DNA of 32,724 nucleotides. Source: an uncultured Lachnospiraceae bacterium (lineage in GTDB: Bacteria > Bacillota > Clostridia > Lachnospirales > Lachnospiraceae). The position numbers and the translations under genes were made by a program. Positions 1-8,291 of this stretch are shown here, in pieces. Under the pieces are notes generated by a model, which saw nothing but the letters and a program-made list of their open reading frames with translations, ran no database searches and was not told the DNA's origin. Positions within the stretch are counted from its first letter, which is position 1. Each line of letters opens with the position of its first letter. The DNA lies in assembly GCA_946623875.1 (NCBI GenBank), contig CAMORO010000025.1, positions 1 through 32,724 of the forward strand, written 5' to 3'.

Positions 1-939
1 ATGTATTACGGGTCAGTGGCAGAACTGGAAACGGATGATCTTGAAGAGTATGCCGGCAATGTAATGCGCCTTAATGAATATATAGAAAGCAGAGGCGCAC
101 ATCTTCTTGTCGTTATCCCGCCTACAAAAGTGCTTTACGGAGTCGCGGACCTCAATAAGAAATGGACGATAAATGACCCGAATAAACGAACTGACCGCTT
201 CATGTCAATGCTTCAGCAGAGAGGTGTCAACGCTCTGGATCTGAGGCATTATATGGAGAATACGGGATTAAGCCTCGAGGAACTGTTTTTTAAGACGGAT
301 CATCACTGGACACCGCTTGCAGCTTTTTACGGCATGAATGGGATAGTGGAAAGGATGAATGAGCTTTACGGTCTTAATCTCGATCCCACAGGATATTACA
401 GGGATCTGTCCAATTACGACAGCTATACATATAAAGGCGCTTTTCTGGGATCTACAGGTGAGAATTCAGGAGCTGTTTATTCCGGAGTGGATGATTATAC
501 CTTCTACTGGCCAAGGTGTGACAAGGAGTTCGAATGGCATGATTATGAGCATAATGAACGTACAAAAGGAAGATTGGAAGACTCTCTGCTCTATTCCGAT
601 CGTCTCATCACTGCAGAAGATATCTATGATAATTCGATGGGAAGCGTGTATATAAGAGAGATAGTGGACAGTGAGAGAATAGTAAACAATTCAGACCCCG
701 ACGCCCCCGTGCTCACGGTACTTCGTGATTCGTATTTCAGCCCGATAGCTGTATTCATGGCGCCGATGTTTTCGAAGATAGATATGATGTGGACAAGAAA
801 TGCTTCGGGAATTAATATGGAAGAGTATATTAAGAATGAGTATTACAATTACGTGATACTTGAAGTGTATCCGTATAATCTTGATGCACAGTCATTTGAC
901 TTCTTTCATGAGGATAAACAGGAAAAGATCAATGAGTGA
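1..939 (+). CDS. DHHW/AlgX-like polysaccharide-modification protein, 5' part missing
   Basis: The visible 312 residues carry the family-defining DHHW motif at residues 100-103 (within KTDHHWTP) and a later RDSYFSP segment around residues 242-248 whose Ser could be the nucleophile of an SGNH-type triad. This resembles the AlgJ/AlgX/DHHW group, which works outside the membrane on O-acetylation of secreted polysaccharides. No signal peptide or membrane anchor is visible. The reading frame is open from base 1 and family members are usually longer, so the ATG at base 1 is probably an internal Met and the gene begins upstream. Its TGA overlaps the start of the downstream cellulose-synthase-like gene by 8 bases, implying translational coupling and a shared pathway. 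Inference: it modifies the polymer made by that synthase. Family assignment is fairly sure; acetyl transfer is not shown. Confidence 0.8.
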   Translation: MYYGSVAELETDDLEEYAGNVMRLNEYIESRGAHLLVVIPPTKVLYGVADLNKKWTINDPNKRTDRFMSMLQQRGVNALDLRHYMENTGLSLEELFFKTDHHWTPLAAFYGMNGIVERMNELYGLNLDPTGYYRDLSNYDSYTYKGAFLGSTGENSGAVYSGVDDYTFYWPRCDKEFEWHDYEHNERTKGRLEDSLLYSDRLITAEDIYDNSMGSVYIREIVDSERIVNNSDPDAPVLTVLRDSYFSPIAVFMAPMFSKIDMMWTRNASGINMEEYIKNEYYNYVILEVYPYNLDAQSFDFFHEDKQEKINE

Positions 940-3268
940 GGATAAAAGCCGTAAAAACCTTATATTGATTGTAGTTACTACAGTGTTTTCGCTTATTTAT
1001 CTGACTTGGCGCGTGCTGTTTACGATTCCGTTCGAGTATGGTCCCGTGTCTGTTTTTGCCGGTGTTTCGCTGCTGGTTGTTGAGGTTCTGGGCCTTGTTG
1101 AATCATCGATACATCATTACAATCTGTACGGTGTTGTAAGGCCTGTGCTTCCTAAGATAAGGGATGACGAATTTCCTCATGTTGATGTATTCATATCATC
1201 ATACAATGAACCACAGGAAGTTCTTATAAAAACAATAAACGGATGTAAGCATATGAAATATCCTGACCCGTCGAAGGTGCACATTTACCTCTGCGATGAC
1301 GGACATCGTGCCGAAATGAAGGGTTTTGCGATCTCGATGGGAATAAATTATCTTGACAGGGATAATCATGACGGTGCAAAAGCAGGTAATCTGAACCATG
1401 CGATGTCCAAAACAACATCTCCGTATATTGTTACTTTCGATGCCGACATGATACCGAGGAGTAATTTCCTGCTTAAGACCATACCGTATTTTATCGGGAT
1501 GGAAAAGGAGAACGCAGGCAAGCCCTACAATGAGCAGAAGCATCTTGGTTTCGTTCAGGCACCTCAGGCGTTTTACAACCCCGATCTTTTCCAGTATTAT
1601 CTGTATTCCGAAGAGAGGATACCGAACGAACAGGATTATTTCTACAGGGATATACAGGTATCGAGAAACAAGAGCAATTGTGTTATTTACGGTGGTTCCA
1701 ATACCGTACTTTCGAGAAGGGCACTCAATGATATCGGAGGCTTTTATACGGAAACGATAACAGAGGATTTCGCTACCGGAATGCTGATACAGAAGAAGGG
1801 TTATATCTGTATAGCGATAGATGAGGTGCTTGCTTCAGGTCTTTCCGCAACAGATCTTAAGTCACTTATCAATCAGAGGGTCCGCTGGGCAAGAGGCGTA
1901 ATAACGACCAACCGTAAGATGCATACAATGTGGAGCAGGGATCTTTCTTTTGCCCAGAAGATCAATTATTGGGCCTCCGTATGGTACTGGTATGCGCCTG
2001 TTAAAAGACTCATATATTACATGTGTCCGATCCTGTACGGCGTATTCGGGTATATGGTCATTAAATGCGATCTGTGGGAGATTATGCTGTTCTGGCTTCC
2101 CATGTATATAACTCAGAATCTGTCACTGCGAGTAATGAGTCACAATCTGAGGACAGCCAAGTGGACGGGCATTTATGAAACGATCCTGTTCCCTTTCCTT
2201 TTGGTTCCCGTACTCATGGAAACGGTGGGTATCAAAATGACCAAATTCAAGGTTACCAAAAAGGGGGCGGTCGAGAGCGAAGCCGGAAAGAATACTGCCT
2301 ATATAGTTCCTTTCGCCTTCCTGTGTATCCTGTCCGTTATCGGTATTTATAATTGTATCGCGCAGATATTTGACAGTAATGACCTTGGCCCGGCAGTGGT
2401 GTTGTTCTGGCTTATCATGAATCTTTATACGCTGGTCATGGCTATGTTTTTTGTAATGGGACGTGACTATATCCGCAAGTTCGACAGGGTGGAGACGGTG
2501 ATAGACGCTGTGCTGCACACATCGATCTCGGATTATAACTGTCAGACCAGTGATATTTCCGATGAGGGTATATCCATAACATATCACAGACCGATCAATA
2601 TTGATGACAGTAATCCGGTTGTTATAAGCTTAAGCTGGGAGGATTATAAGTGTTCACTCAAGTGCCGTCTTCTGCATTCGGATGCTTTTGATCATGATGA
2701 AAGAGACTGGTACAAGTATTCATTTGAAGTCGTGGATTATCTTGGAACATACGAGGAATATATGCAGATCATCTACGATCGCGTTCCGGCGCTTCCGCAG
2801 CATCTGGATGAGCATGCAGGAAGCTTTGATGACCTTAAGCTCAATGTAAAAAAACGTACCGAGAAACCCTTTTATCAGAACAGAACGGTTCCGCGAATAA
2901 GGATAGAGCCTTTGGTTTATGATTATGAAGGAAATGAGCAGAGGATAGTTGATTTTAATTACAAATATCTGACTCTGAAAGGCATGTACAAGCCTCGTGA
3001 TGAGGAGATACTTGTTATAGAACCCCATGAGGGTCTGTTCCTTGTATGCAAAAGGCTTAGGTATATAGCCGGCGGGGACAGCCTGTACAGAGTTGAGAAT
3101 TACTACGAAATAGTGGATGAACCGGGGAAGAACAGACTGCTTGAGAAGTGGATAGAGCATGAGCTGCTCATTAAGGAAAACGGAAAAGGTTGCAGTGATA
3201 TACATAAAACCGGATCAAAGGGAGTGAAGACCGAAGGATTGGATGAAATGTCATATATTAAGGATTAA
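932..3268 (+). CDS. BcsA-like processive glycosyltransferase (cellulose synthase family) with PilZ-like tail
   Basis: The 778-residue membrane protein has the GT2 processive set in order: DDGHR (about 120-126), DAD (170-172), TEDF (277-280) and QRVRW (315-319). FKVTKKG at about 439-445 matches the FxVTxK gating loop of bacterial cellulose synthases. Two hydrophobic segments precede the GT domain and about five follow. Behind them RDYIR (511-515) and DISDEG (541-546) match the RxxxR and [D/N]xSxxG signatures of a PilZ domain, so c-di-GMP control is likely. The ATG at 932 is chosen because AGGAAAAG lies just upstream and the first hydrophobic segment follows at once; an in-frame ATG at 860 would lie deep in the previous gene. 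The product is probably cellulose or a related beta-glucan exported through the enzyme. No BcsB homologue is present in Gram-positive style systems or here. Confidence 0.88.
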   Translation: MSEDKSRKNLILIVVTTVFSLIYLTWRVLFTIPFEYGPVSVFAGVSLLVVEVLGLVESSIHHYNLYGVVRPVLPKIRDDEFPHVDVFISSYNEPQEVLIKTINGCKHMKYPDPSKVHIYLCDDGHRAEMKGFAISMGINYLDRDNHDGAKAGNLNHAMSKTTSPYIVTFDADMIPRSNFLLKTIPYFIGMEKENAGKPYNEQKHLGFVQAPQAFYNPDLFQYYLYSEERIPNEQDYFYRDIQVSRNKSNCVIYGGSNTVLSRRALNDIGGFYTETITEDFATGMLIQKKGYICIAIDEVLASGLSATDLKSLINQRVRWARGVITTNRKMHTMWSRDLSFAQKINYWASVWYWYAPVKRLIYYMCPILYGVFGYMVIKCDLWEIMLFWLPMYITQNLSLRVMSHNLRTAKWTGIYETILFPFLLVPVLMETVGIKMTKFKVTKKGAVESEAGKNTAYIVPFAFLCILSVIGIYNCIAQIFDSNDLGPAVVLFWLIMNLYTLVMAMFFVMGRDYIRKFDRVETVIDAVLHTSISDYNCQTSDISDEGISITYHRPINIDDSNPVVISLSWEDYKCSLKCRLLHSDAFDHDERDWYKYSFEVVDYLGTYEEYMQIIYDRVPALPQHLDEHAGSFDDLKLNVKKRTEKPFYQNRTVPRIRIEPLVYDYEGNEQRIVDFNYKYLTLKGMYKPRDEEILVIEPHEGLFLVCKRLRYIAGGDSLYRVENYYEIVDEPGKNRLLEKWIEHELLIKENGKGCSDIHKTGSKGVKTEGLDEMSYIKD

Positions 3269-3269
3269 C

Positions 3270-4085
3270 TCATGAAAATAAAAAGGTGTTGATCACCTCG
3301 GCAATGCCGCAGTGGTTGTTATCGTTTGAGGTAACGTAATCGGCTGCGGCTTTTGTTATATCCGTGCCGTTACACATTGCCGCTCCTATGCCCGCAGCCC
3401 GGATCATTGATATATCGTTCTCTTCATCGCCGACGGCTATTGAGTTATTTACCGGAATGCCAAGATGTCTGCACATGAACCTGACCGCGTTTCCCTTGGT
3501 GGCTTCGGGGTTTGAGAATTCAAGAAGAACGGGAGATGAAAAAACGGTTCCTACGCGTCCTGCACACCAGCCTTCCATATGCTGCCTGAAATCCCGCAGC
3601 CTGTCAGGATCACTGTATGAGAGGGCTATGACCTTGATCGGGTCATCCGTAAGATACGACAATGCATTTTCCACTATGACCGGTTCGACCTTAATGGCTG
3701 AGCAATAGGTTCTCAGGTTATCGTTGTCGATTTCTGATACGACATTTGCATCATCATAGGTATGCGAATGAAGTCCGAACTTATATGCCTCATCAAGTAT
3801 ATATCTTACATATGTTTTGGGAATGGGTAATCTGACGATCGTTTCATGTGAGCCAAGATCATATATAAGGCCGCCGTTGTAGCTGCTTATGTAGTAGCCG
3901 CTGCCAGTCCAGCCGTAGCGCTTCGATATCTTTACCGCACTCTGCAGAGGACGTCCTGTTGATATGACAAACTTATGCCCCGAGGAGATAAGCCGGTTTA
4001 CTGCACTTAAATCCCCGGGGTTGATATTTTTATCACTGTTCAGTAAGGTACCGTCAAGGTCGGTAAATATTACTCTGGTATCCAT
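3270..4085 (-). CDS. Cof-type HAD-IIB sugar-phosphate phosphatase
   Basis: About 271 residues, the usual length of Cof/YidA-type HAD phosphatases. Motif I is DLDGTLLNS at residues 9-17 (nucleophile D9, acid/base D11), motif II is the Ser of VISTGRP near 41-47, motif III is the Lys of ATKGNAV, and motif IV is GDEENDISM near the C-terminus. Such enzymes are cytoplasmic and dephosphorylate sugar phosphates or cofactors such as flavin or pyridoxal phosphates; the substrate cannot be read from sequence. The start at 4085 sits one base after the stop of the ABC-F gene and puts motif I at the normal distance. In-frame ATGs at 4097 and 4100 lie closer to an AGGGAAG sequence and are alternatives. Its stop lies one base from the convergent synthase stop at 3268. 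Confidence 0.87.
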   Translation of the reverse strand: MDTRVIFTDLDGTLLNSDKNINPGDLSAVNRLISSGHKFVISTGRPLQSAVKISKRYGWTGSGYYISSYNGGLIYDLGSHETIVRLPIPKTYVRYILDEAYKFGLHSHTYDDANVVSEIDNDNLRTYCSAIKVEPVIVENALSYLTDDPIKVIALSYSDPDRLRDFRQHMEGWCAGRVGTVFSSPVLLEFSNPEATKGNAVRFMCRHLGIPVNNSIAVGDEENDISMIRAAGIGAAMCNGTDITKAAADYVTSNDNNHCGIAEVINTFLFS

Positions 4086-4086
4086 A

Positions 4087-5724
4087 TCAAACGTCATCAT
4101 CTTCCCTGTCGGCAGTATATACAAAACGCTTACGTGCCATTTCATCGCTGGCAAGGTACTCATCATAGGTTGTGATCTTATCTATCATGCTTCCGTCGGG
4201 AAGTATTTCCATAATACGGTTGGCTGTGGTCTCGACAAACTGGTGGTCATGAGACGAGAACAGTATAACTCCGGGGAACTTGATAAGTCCGTTGTTAAGT
4301 GCTGTTATGCTTTCCATATCAAGGTGGTTTGTGGGTTCGTCAAGAATAAGTATATTCGAACCCGAGATCATCATCTTGCTAAGGAGACATCTTACCTTTT
4401 CTCCTCCGGACAACACTTTGACTTTCTTGATCCCGTCTTCTCCGGGGAAGAGCATACGTCCTAGGAAACCGCGAACATAGGTTACATCCTTGACCGGTGA
4501 GTAACCCATGAGCCAGTCGGTTATCGTAAGGTCATTGTCAAATTCGGCAGTCGAATCCTTGGGGAAGTAAGCCTGGGAAGTAGTAACTCCCCATTTGAAG
4601 GTTCCTTCATCGGGATCCATTTCGCCCATAAGGATCTTAAACAGGGTAGTCTTGGCAAGCTCGTTTCCGCCAACAAAAGCCACCTTGTCATCATGCCCGA
4701 GTATGAAGGAAATGTTATCGAGTATCCTGACTCCGTCAATGGTCTTGCTGATGCCTTCCACGGTAAGAACTTCATTTCCTATTTCCCTGTCCGGCCTGAA
4801 ATCTATATAGGGATATTTACGGCTGCTGGGCTTGATCTCGTCAAGTTCGATCTTCTCAAGAGCACGCTTACGTGATGTTGCCTGCTTGCTCTTGGAAGCA
4901 TTGGCAGAGAACCTTGAGATGAATTCCTGCAGCTCCTTGATCTTTTCTTCCTTCTTTTTGTTGGCTTCCTTCATCTGTTTGATGAGGAGCTGGCTTGACT
5001 CATACCAGAAATCATAGTTGCCGGCATAAAGCTGTATCTTTCCGTAATCTATGTCAGCTGTGTGCGTACATACCTTATTTAAGAAATAGCGGTCGTGGCT
5101 GACTACGATGACAGTATTTTCAAAGTCGATAAGGAACTCCTCGAGCCATGCAATAGCGTCCATGTCAAGGTGGTTGGTAGGCTCATCGAGCAGCAGTATA
5201 TCGGGATTTCCGAACAGTGCCTTGGCAAGAAGTACCTTGACCTTCTGGGAACCGTTGAGATCCTTCATTACAGCGTAGTGAAGGTCGGTTTCTATTCCGA
5301 GTCCGTTGAGAAGCATGGCTGCATTTGACTCGGCTTCCCATCCGTCCATCTCGGCAAACTCTGCTTCAAGCTCGCTTGCTCTGATACCGTCCTCGTCGGA
5401 GAAATCCTCTTTGGCGTAGATGGCATCCTTTTCCTTCATTATTTCATAGAGACGTTTGTTGCCAAGGATAACCGTATCCATAACAGTATATTCGTCATAT
5501 TTGAAATGGTCCTGCTCCAGTACGGACAGCCTCTGTCCCGGGGTTATGGCTATATCCCCCTTGGTAGTGTCAAGTTCACCGGACAGTATTTTCAGGAAGG
5601 TTGATTTGCCCGCGCCGTTGGCGCCTATAAGACCATAGCAGTTCCCTTCGGTGAATTTGATATTTACATCCTCGAACAGAGCCTTTTTCCCCAGACGAAG
5701 AGTTACATTGTTTGCTGAAATCAT
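4087..5724 (-). CDS. ABC-F family ATPase (YkpA/YbiT-like)
   Basis: A 545-residue protein with two ABC ATPase domains and no membrane segments, as in ABC-F factors that bind the ribosomal E site or give ribosome-targeting antibiotic protection. Domain 1 has Walker A GANGAGKS (34-41), a signature LNGSQ (156-160) in place of LSGGQ, and Walker B ILLLDE (176-181). A charged linker with coiled-coil character spans about 245-300. Domain 2 has GGNELAKTT (352-360), where the usual Gly before Lys is Ala, then LSGGE (438-442) and ILILDEPTNHLD (458-469). The degenerate second Walker A and the KWGVTT segment after it recall the YkpA/YbiT subgroup, from memory. Start supported by AAGGAG six bases upstream. 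It precedes the HAD gene by one base in the same transcript. A resistance role is possible but nothing here argues for it. Confidence 0.9.
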   Translation of the reverse strand: MISANNVTLRLGKKALFEDVNIKFTEGNCYGLIGANGAGKSTFLKILSGELDTTKGDIAITPGQRLSVLEQDHFKYDEYTVMDTVILGNKRLYEIMKEKDAIYAKEDFSDEDGIRASELEAEFAEMDGWEAESNAAMLLNGLGIETDLHYAVMKDLNGSQKVKVLLAKALFGNPDILLLDEPTNHLDMDAIAWLEEFLIDFENTVIVVSHDRYFLNKVCTHTADIDYGKIQLYAGNYDFWYESSQLLIKQMKEANKKKEEKIKELQEFISRFSANASKSKQATSRKRALEKIELDEIKPSSRKYPYIDFRPDREIGNEVLTVEGISKTIDGVRILDNISFILGHDDKVAFVGGNELAKTTLFKILMGEMDPDEGTFKWGVTTSQAYFPKDSTAEFDNDLTITDWLMGYSPVKDVTYVRGFLGRMLFPGEDGIKKVKVLSGGEKVRCLLSKMMISGSNILILDEPTNHLDMESITALNNGLIKFPGVILFSSHDHQFVETTANRIMEILPDGSMIDKITTYDEYLASDEMARKRFVYTADREDDDV

Positions 5725-5748
5725 GTTAGTCTCCTTAGTTTTTCAATT

Positions 5749-5763
5749 GCCTGAATAGTTATC
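5749..5763 (-). promoter_or_regulatory. Half-site of recurrent GTAACTRTTC motif, ABC-F leader
   Basis: Read on the minus strand this is GATAACTATTCAGGC, about 25 bases before the ABC-F start codon and just downstream of the -10 element, so it overlaps the likely transcription start. It matches the left half of the full palindromes near rel and hisS; the right half is not preserved. Function unknown. Confidence 0.45.
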
Positions 5764-5769
5764 TTACAT

Positions 5770-5799
5770 AATATATCAATATAAATACAATAGTGTCAA
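5770..5799 (-). promoter_or_regulatory. Sigma-A-type promoter for ABC-F/HAD transcript
   Basis: On the minus strand a perfect -35 TTGACA (5794-5799) is followed after 18 bases by TATATT (5770-5775). The transcription start would fall near 5763, giving a leader of about 40 bases. It is back to back with the rel promoter. Confidence 0.7.
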
Positions 5800-5878
5800 G
5801 TATACTTTCTTGTTCAGTTTTTATGTGTTTTTAAAGGATTTTTTATGATTTTTCGTATAATAGCACAACAGACGAAGG

Positions 5879-5908
5879 TTGACTGAAAAGATACTATAGC
5901 GTTATACT
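5879..5908 (+). promoter_or_regulatory. Sigma-A-type promoter for rel
   Basis: TTGACT (5879-5884), 18 bases, then TATACT (5903-5908). The start of transcription would be near 5915, leaving a leader of about 80 bases that contains the 5940-5960 palindrome. A second isolated TATAAT lies at 5856-5861 without a convincing -35. Confidence 0.65.
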
Positions 5909-5939
5909 TAACTATTATATTGAATATTTTATGTAAATG

Positions 5940-5960
5940 GTAACTGTTCTGAATGGTTAC
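5940..5960. promoter_or_regulatory. 21-bp palindrome in the rel leader
   Basis: Left half GTAACTGTTC and right half GAATGGTTAC flank a single T; eight of ten positions are complementary and the other two are G-T. The one-base centre leaves little room for an RNA loop, so a dimeric protein operator is a better fit than a hairpin. It lies between the promoter and the chosen rel start. A near copy lies before hisS and half-copies precede the ABC-F gene, secDF and murE. Regulator unknown. Confidence 0.55.
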
Positions 5961-5993
5961 CTGGAAAGCAGTAAGCTGATTGCACGGATTGAT

Positions 5994-8291
5994 ATGAGCG
6001 AATATCTGGATACGGAGAACAACAATACAGAGCTTATCCTTGATAATGGACGTTTTGAGGCCATCAAGGAGCATTTGAGTCCCGGGGAACTGTACCTTGA
6101 GCTTATTTCGTGTGTTCGGAAATATCACCCCAGCGATGATATTTCTCTTATCGAGAAAGCATATAATATTGCCAATGAGGCTCACAGGGATCAGTTTCGA
6201 AGATCAGGCGAGCCTTATATTATTCATCCTTTGAGTGTGGCCATTATACTTGCCGAGCTTCAGCTTGACAAGGAATCGATAGTTGCCGGACTTTTACATG
6301 ATGTTGTTGAGGATACCACAATTACAACGGAAGAGATCGAGAAGGAATTCGGTTCTGATGTAGCCCTTATCGTAGACGGTGTAACCAAGCTCGAGAAGAT
6401 CAGATATAATGAGGATAAGCTTGAATTCCAGGCGGACAATTTAAGGAAGATGTTCCTTGCCATGGCCAAGGATATACGTGTTATCATGGTCAAGCTTGCG
6501 GACAGGCTTCACAATATGCGTACACTTAAGCATATGAGACCCGAAAAGCAGAAAGAGATAGCAAGGGAGACCATGGATATTTATGCTCCGCTTGCAATGA
6601 GGCTCGGTATCAGTAAGCTGAAGGTTGAACTTGATGATCTGTCTCTTAAATATCTTGAACCGGAAGTGTACTATGATCTGGTGGATAAGATAGCCATCCG
6701 TAAGTCGGAGAGGGAGAAATATGTTCAGATAATTGTGGATGAAGTGTCACAGCATATCGCCAACGCCGGCATCAAAGCCGAAATAGACGGCCGCGTCAAG
6801 CATTTCTACAGCATTTACAAGAAGATGCTCAATCAGGATAAAACAATAGATCAGATATATGACCTTTTTGCTGTTCGTATCAAGGTGGATTCCGTCAGGG
6901 ACTGTTATGCTGCCCTGGGTGTCATACATGAGATGTACAAGCCCATACCCGGCAGGTTTAAGGACTATATTGCCATGCCCAAGGCCAATATGTATCAGTC
7001 GCTTCACACAACCCTTATCAGTCATACGGGACAACCCTTCGAAATACAGATCCGTACCTATGATATGCACAGAACGGCAGAATACGGTATCGCAGCTCAT
7101 TGGAAATACAAGGAGAACGCCAGCGGTACAAGAGTGGAGGAGCAGGAAGCCGAGAAGCTGAGCTGGCTTCGCCAGATCCTTGAATGGCAGAAGGATATGG
7201 CCGACAACAAGGAATTCCTAAGCACGATAAAGAGTGATCTGGATCTTTTCAACGATACGGTATACTGTTTTACACCTTCAGGAGACGTTAAGACTCTTCC
7301 GGCAGGCTCCAATACGATTGATTTCGCCTACAGTATTCACGGAGCTGTCGGTAACAAGATGATCGGTGCCAGGGTTAACGGGAAGCTGGTTACGATCGAT
7401 TATATCCTTAATAACGGCGACAGGATAGAGATCATAACTTCGCAGAATTCCAAGGGTCCTTCCCGTGACTGGCTTAACATAGTCAAGAGCACACAGGCCA
7501 AGAACAAGATAAACCAGTGGTTTAAGAATGAATTAAAAGAAGAAAACATTCAGAAGGGCAAGGATCTTCTGAACGATTACTGCAAGGCTCATTCTATAGA
7601 TCCCACTCATGTGTTCAGACCCGAGTATATTCATGCCATAATGGAGAAATACGGCTTCAAGGATTGGGATGCCGTAAGAGCCGCAGTAGGTCACGGAGGT
7701 CTTAAAGAGGGACAGATCATCAATAAGATGGTCGATATGTACAATAAGGATCATCCCAGGATCCTTTCGGACGAAGAGGTATTAAAGAGCGTTAACGGTC
7801 AGGAGAAGGAACGCAAGATACAGATCAGGAGCAAGGGCGGTATCGTAGTCAAGGGAATTGATGATGTGGCTGTAAGGTTTTCCAAATGCTGTAATCCTAT
7901 TCCCGGAGACGAAATAGTCGGTTTCGTAACAAGAGGAAGAGGAGTGTCGATCCACCGTACGGACTGTATCAATATACTCAATCTCCCCGAAATGGAAAGG
8001 GCGAGGCTTATTGAAGCCGAATGGCAACAGGACGATGACAAGGTCAATGAACGCTATATGGCCGAGATCAACATATATTCAGTCAATAAGACGGGAATGC
8101 TTGCGCAGATAACCAAGGTATTGACGGAGAAGAATGTAAGCATACTCAAGATGAATGTAAGGACCAGTAAACAGGGGACGGCAACCACCTCGATCTCATT
8201 TGAGGTTGCCAACAAGGAGGAGCTTAACTCGGTTATAACGAAGCTTGGAGCAATAGAAGATATCATAGATATAGAAAGGACAACGGGCTGA
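5994..8291 (+). CDS. rel: Bifunctional (p)ppGpp synthetase/hydrolase Rel
   Basis: A 765-residue long RelA/SpoT homologue that makes and degrades the alarmone (p)ppGpp. Domains in order: HD hydrolase (about 60-190, with HDVVEDT at 102-108 intact), RelA/SpoT synthetase (about 220-360), TGS (about 422-482), a Cys-containing region with SKCCNPIPGD, and a C-terminal ACT domain (about 690-760). The RFKD motif at 321-324 is the RxKD form typical of bifunctional Rel rather than the ExDD form of synthetase-only RelA. The ATG at 5994 is preferred; an in-frame ATG at 5937 has no ribosome site and would translate through the palindrome, although the site at 5994 is weak too. The stop overlaps the next gene's ATG by one base (TGATG), so the two are coupled. 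Confidence 0.95.
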   Translation: MSEYLDTENNNTELILDNGRFEAIKEHLSPGELYLELISCVRKYHPSDDISLIEKAYNIANEAHRDQFRRSGEPYIIHPLSVAIILAELQLDKESIVAGLLHDVVEDTTITTEEIEKEFGSDVALIVDGVTKLEKIRYNEDKLEFQADNLRKMFLAMAKDIRVIMVKLADRLHNMRTLKHMRPEKQKEIARETMDIYAPLAMRLGISKLKVELDDLSLKYLEPEVYYDLVDKIAIRKSEREKYVQIIVDEVSQHIANAGIKAEIDGRVKHFYSIYKKMLNQDKTIDQIYDLFAVRIKVDSVRDCYAALGVIHEMYKPIPGRFKDYIAMPKANMYQSLHTTLISHTGQPFEIQIRTYDMHRTAEYGIAAHWKYKENASGTRVEEQEAEKLSWLRQILEWQKDMADNKEFLSTIKSDLDLFNDTVYCFTPSGDVKTLPAGSNTIDFAYSIHGAVGNKMIGARVNGKLVTIDYILNNGDRIEIITSQNSKGPSRDWLNIVKSTQAKNKINQWFKNELKEENIQKGKDLLNDYCKAHSIDPTHVFRPEYIHAIMEKYGFKDWDAVRAAVGHGGLKEGQIINKMVDMYNKDHPRILSDEEVLKSVNGQEKERKIQIRSKGGIVVKGIDDVAVRFSKCCNPIPGDEIVGFVTRGRGVSIHRTDCINILNLPEMERARLIEAEWQQDDDKVNERYMAEINIYSVNKTGMLAQITKVLTEKNVSILKMNVRTSKQGTATTSISFEVANKEELNSVITKLGAIEDIIDIERTTG

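Noticed and set aside
860-931. N-terminal extension of the cellulose-synthase-like gene
   Set aside because: It lies inside the DHHW gene in another frame, and the ATG at 932 has a good ribosome site.
2123-2587. Antisense open frame of about 154 codons inside the synthase gene
   Set aside because: It is a mirror of a strongly conserved coding region with no ribosome site or recognisable protein; the same holds for the many other antisense frames, for example 18828-19364 and 23616-24200.
4026-4041. ACTGTTCAG match to the motif core inside the HAD gene
   Set aside because: It encodes the conserved LLNSDKN stretch and lacks the GTA start and the right half, so a chance match is likely.
5937-5993. 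Longer rel start at ATG 5937
   Set aside because: No ribosome site, the added residues resemble nothing in the family, and translation would run through the palindrome. It is not fully excluded.
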